A DNA stretch of 64,000 nt from Flammeovirgaceae bacterium UBA6059. Its GTDB lineage: Bacteria > Bacteroidota > Bacteroidia > Cytophagales > Cyclobacteriaceae. The position numbers were made by a program, and so were the translations under genes. Shown piece after piece: positions 63,601 to 64,000 of this stretch. Below the pieces are notes generated by a model. The model was not told where the DNA came from. It ran no database searches and saw nothing but the letters and a program-made list of their open reading frames with translations. Location of the stretch: contig DIYH01000002.1 in the NCBI GenBank assembly GCA_002435755.1, positions 124,001 to 188,000 on the forward strand. The letters are read 5' to 3'. The number at the start of each line of letters is the position of its first letter. Positions within the stretch are counted from its first letter, which is position 1.

Positions 63601-63976
63601 GAATGAGATGATGAATCAAGAAGGTGGACAAAAACCAGGAGGGAGTCTTGAACAACTCCTTAAAAAAATGGAAGAGACTGAAACAGATCTTGTAAACAAG
63701 CGCTTGACTGAACAAATGCAGCGAAGGCAAGAAGATATATTAACACGTCTGCTTAAGGCGGAAGATGCGCTTCGCGAACGTGAGTTGGATGATGAGCGGG
63801 AAGGTAAAACTGCAACAGAGCTTGCACGCGAAGTTCCACCAGCTTATGAAGAATATATCAAGGCAAAAGAAAAAGAAATCGAATTATTGAAAACCATACC
63901 TTTACAGCTCAATCCTTATTACAAAAAGGAAGTTAATGAGTATTTTAGACGCCTTGGCAATCAACCACAACAGTAG
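60680..63976 (+). CDS. DUF4175 membrane protein with long coiled coil
   Basis: A 1098-aa protein from ATG 60680 (GGAG Shine-Dalgarno). Three hydrophobic segments lie at about residues 25-47, 55-78 and 152-172. A beta-rich region with repeated immunoglobulin-like strands then runs to about 490. The C-terminal ~600 residues are glutamate/lysine-rich coiled coil (EELREQLEEIDEKLKSK and similar) plus a glycine/methionine-rich stretch (KGMGKGGKKGKKQQ). DUF4175 proteins are conserved in Bacteroidota and alphaproteobacteria; no function is established that I can assert. It is the last gene of the operon in the window. Confidence 0.88.
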   Translation: MTGIEGIRQNLKEYKRKYYVNRLLRGILIFLTLLLSYYLLITSAEYAFRFNSLGRSILLFSYLLLLLYVGYRWIADPLMRLLLPQKQISDEEAARQIGEHFTEVSDKLLNTIQLQRSDADSPLIMASIAQRTKYMSIIPFPKAIDLSKNKKYLKYLAIPVVIMVFVALIVPQLITESTGRIVKFQTEFIPEAPFKFIIENKELTAFRNEDFLLEVNSEGSALPQQAFAVIKGRKIKLESSGQGQFTYNFKKIQQDMHFFLESSGFASPDYEIKVLNRPNLRNYNVLLDYPNYTKKPMDNLSNSGNITVPEGTKVTWQFGTLHTEEIDITFNSSGETQRAEAIDNQLFQIEKRILEDDFYEINLANDVAANKEQIGFNISVIKDELPQITLEPFQDTTMYNYIILGGTISDDYGISQLQLKFKKLEDENFESLDLPFAYEQASQSYFHNWKLDSFALAEGEGLEYYVQVWDNDGVNGWKSAKSGTYTIKVPTREEIKEQLDKESQSAENQIDKSVEKAEELREQLEEIDEKLKSKKELDWQDEKLLEELVNKREQLEEEIKKLQEQNQQLSDKNERFNEQSPQVKEKVEKLQELMNELLDEETKKLYEELKKLLEEKGNIDEVQDMVDKIDNKEENLEKELERALELFKRMKLDYKLEEIVQDLDETIEEQQQLAEETKEGDIESEESQAKQEKLKEKFEEIKESIDELEEINQSLEDPSPMDDTNQEESEVQEKMEDAEQNLQNNKKKKASESQSGAAQKMQALKQKMMNMQQSMEMTMMEENLDHLRDILDNLVKLSFDQEQIMNDFKKVNQSDPRFVKLSQDQLQLKDDAAVIEDSLLALANRVFQIKSFVTREVDAMNDYMDESIDALKERNKPLAVSKEQFTMTSMNNLALLLDDVMQQMQQAMADAKGMGKGGKKGKKQQMPGLSELQKELNQKIDDLKKSGKSGRQLSEELAKLAAEQEMIRQQLDEMNEMMNQEGGQKPGGSLEQLLKKMEETETDLVNKRLTEQMQRRQEDILTRLLKAEDALRERELDDEREGKTATELAREVPPAYEEYIKAKEKEIELLKTIPLQLNPYYKKEVNEYFRRLGNQPQQ

Positions 63977-63985
63977 CTTCGAAAG

Positions 63986-64000
63986 ATGAACTCAATGACT
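63986..64000 (+). CDS. Start of a further gene, cut by the window end
   Basis: An ATG (63986) follows the DUF4175 stop by 9 bases on the same strand and reads MNSMT to the window end. The operon probably continues, but nothing more can be said. Confidence 0.25.

Noticed and set aside
1..64000. Mobile element, prophage, CRISPR or secondary metabolite cluster
   Set aside because: No transposase, integrase, inverted terminal repeats, regular spacer array or assembly-line enzyme was seen, and gene content is consistent with a chromosomal core/accessory mix.

Overview
The window looks like a chromosomal segment of a gliding, probably marine Bacteroidota of the Cytophagales type. Three things seen in the sequence support this. 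There is a gldJ gliding-motility lipoprotein gene (56785-58002). A DUF1501 protein (11610-13166) carries a type IX secretion C-terminal sorting domain. Several intergenic regions carry the Bacteroidota -7 promoter motif TAnnTTTG. Many starts are TTG or GTG, and Shine-Dalgarno sequences are mostly weak. I see no insertion sequence, prophage, CRISPR array, rRNA or tRNA, and no base-composition break that would mark an island. No single stretch stands out as a large novel system. The more unusual items are small genes, dyad operators and atypical gene pairs.

Layout. 70-6635: a LytTR two-component pair divergent from an ABC ATPase and a large ABC permease fused to an M1-type metallopeptidase. 6777-13166: an M20 amidohydrolase, a TPR protein and a DUF1800/DUF1501 secreted pair. 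13212-16149 and 24811-27799: two PadR regulator plus FtsX/MacB-type permease pairs. Between them lie a LamG lipoprotein, an S41 peptidase, DNA polymerase I, a threonine dehydratase, a Rieske protein, a class V aminotransferase and a DUF427 protein. 27866-31099: a three-gene operon of a DASS transporter, a soluble histidine kinase with an N-terminal CNB-like domain, and a receiver protein. 31221-35719: an aminotransferase, a TetR pair, an Hsp20-like protein, a beta-barrel protein and a LiaF-like membrane protein.

35795-40017 holds a metallophosphatase overlapping an atypical pyruvate-kinase-like gene, a DoxX/acetoacetate-decarboxylase-like pair and three very small genes (41, 35 and 55 aa). 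40028-45866 is an ion-transport block: a CASTOR/POLLUX-like RCK channel, a membrane-tethered TAXI-type binding protein, and a KefC/KefF-type antiporter with its flavoprotein partner. 46147-53109 has mixed housekeeping and secreted enzymes (YHS, two TPM proteins, patatin, VOC, SDR, DUF4864-like, S1/P1 nuclease) and a lone heme-copper oxidase subunit III. 53264-63976 carries mfd, gldJ, a ComF-family gene and a tightly packed four-gene operon (CMD/AhpD-like, unknown, peptide-binding-like lipoprotein, DUF4175 coiled-coil membrane protein).

Regulation visible in the DNA: a 7-bp direct repeat at 21-bp pitch in the LytTR/ABC divergent region; a 16-bp perfect inverted repeat in front of the first padR; a 20-bp perfect palindrome ending in the start codon of the S41 peptidase gene; a 16-bp dyad just upstream of the LiaF-like gene; and three convincing intrinsic terminators.
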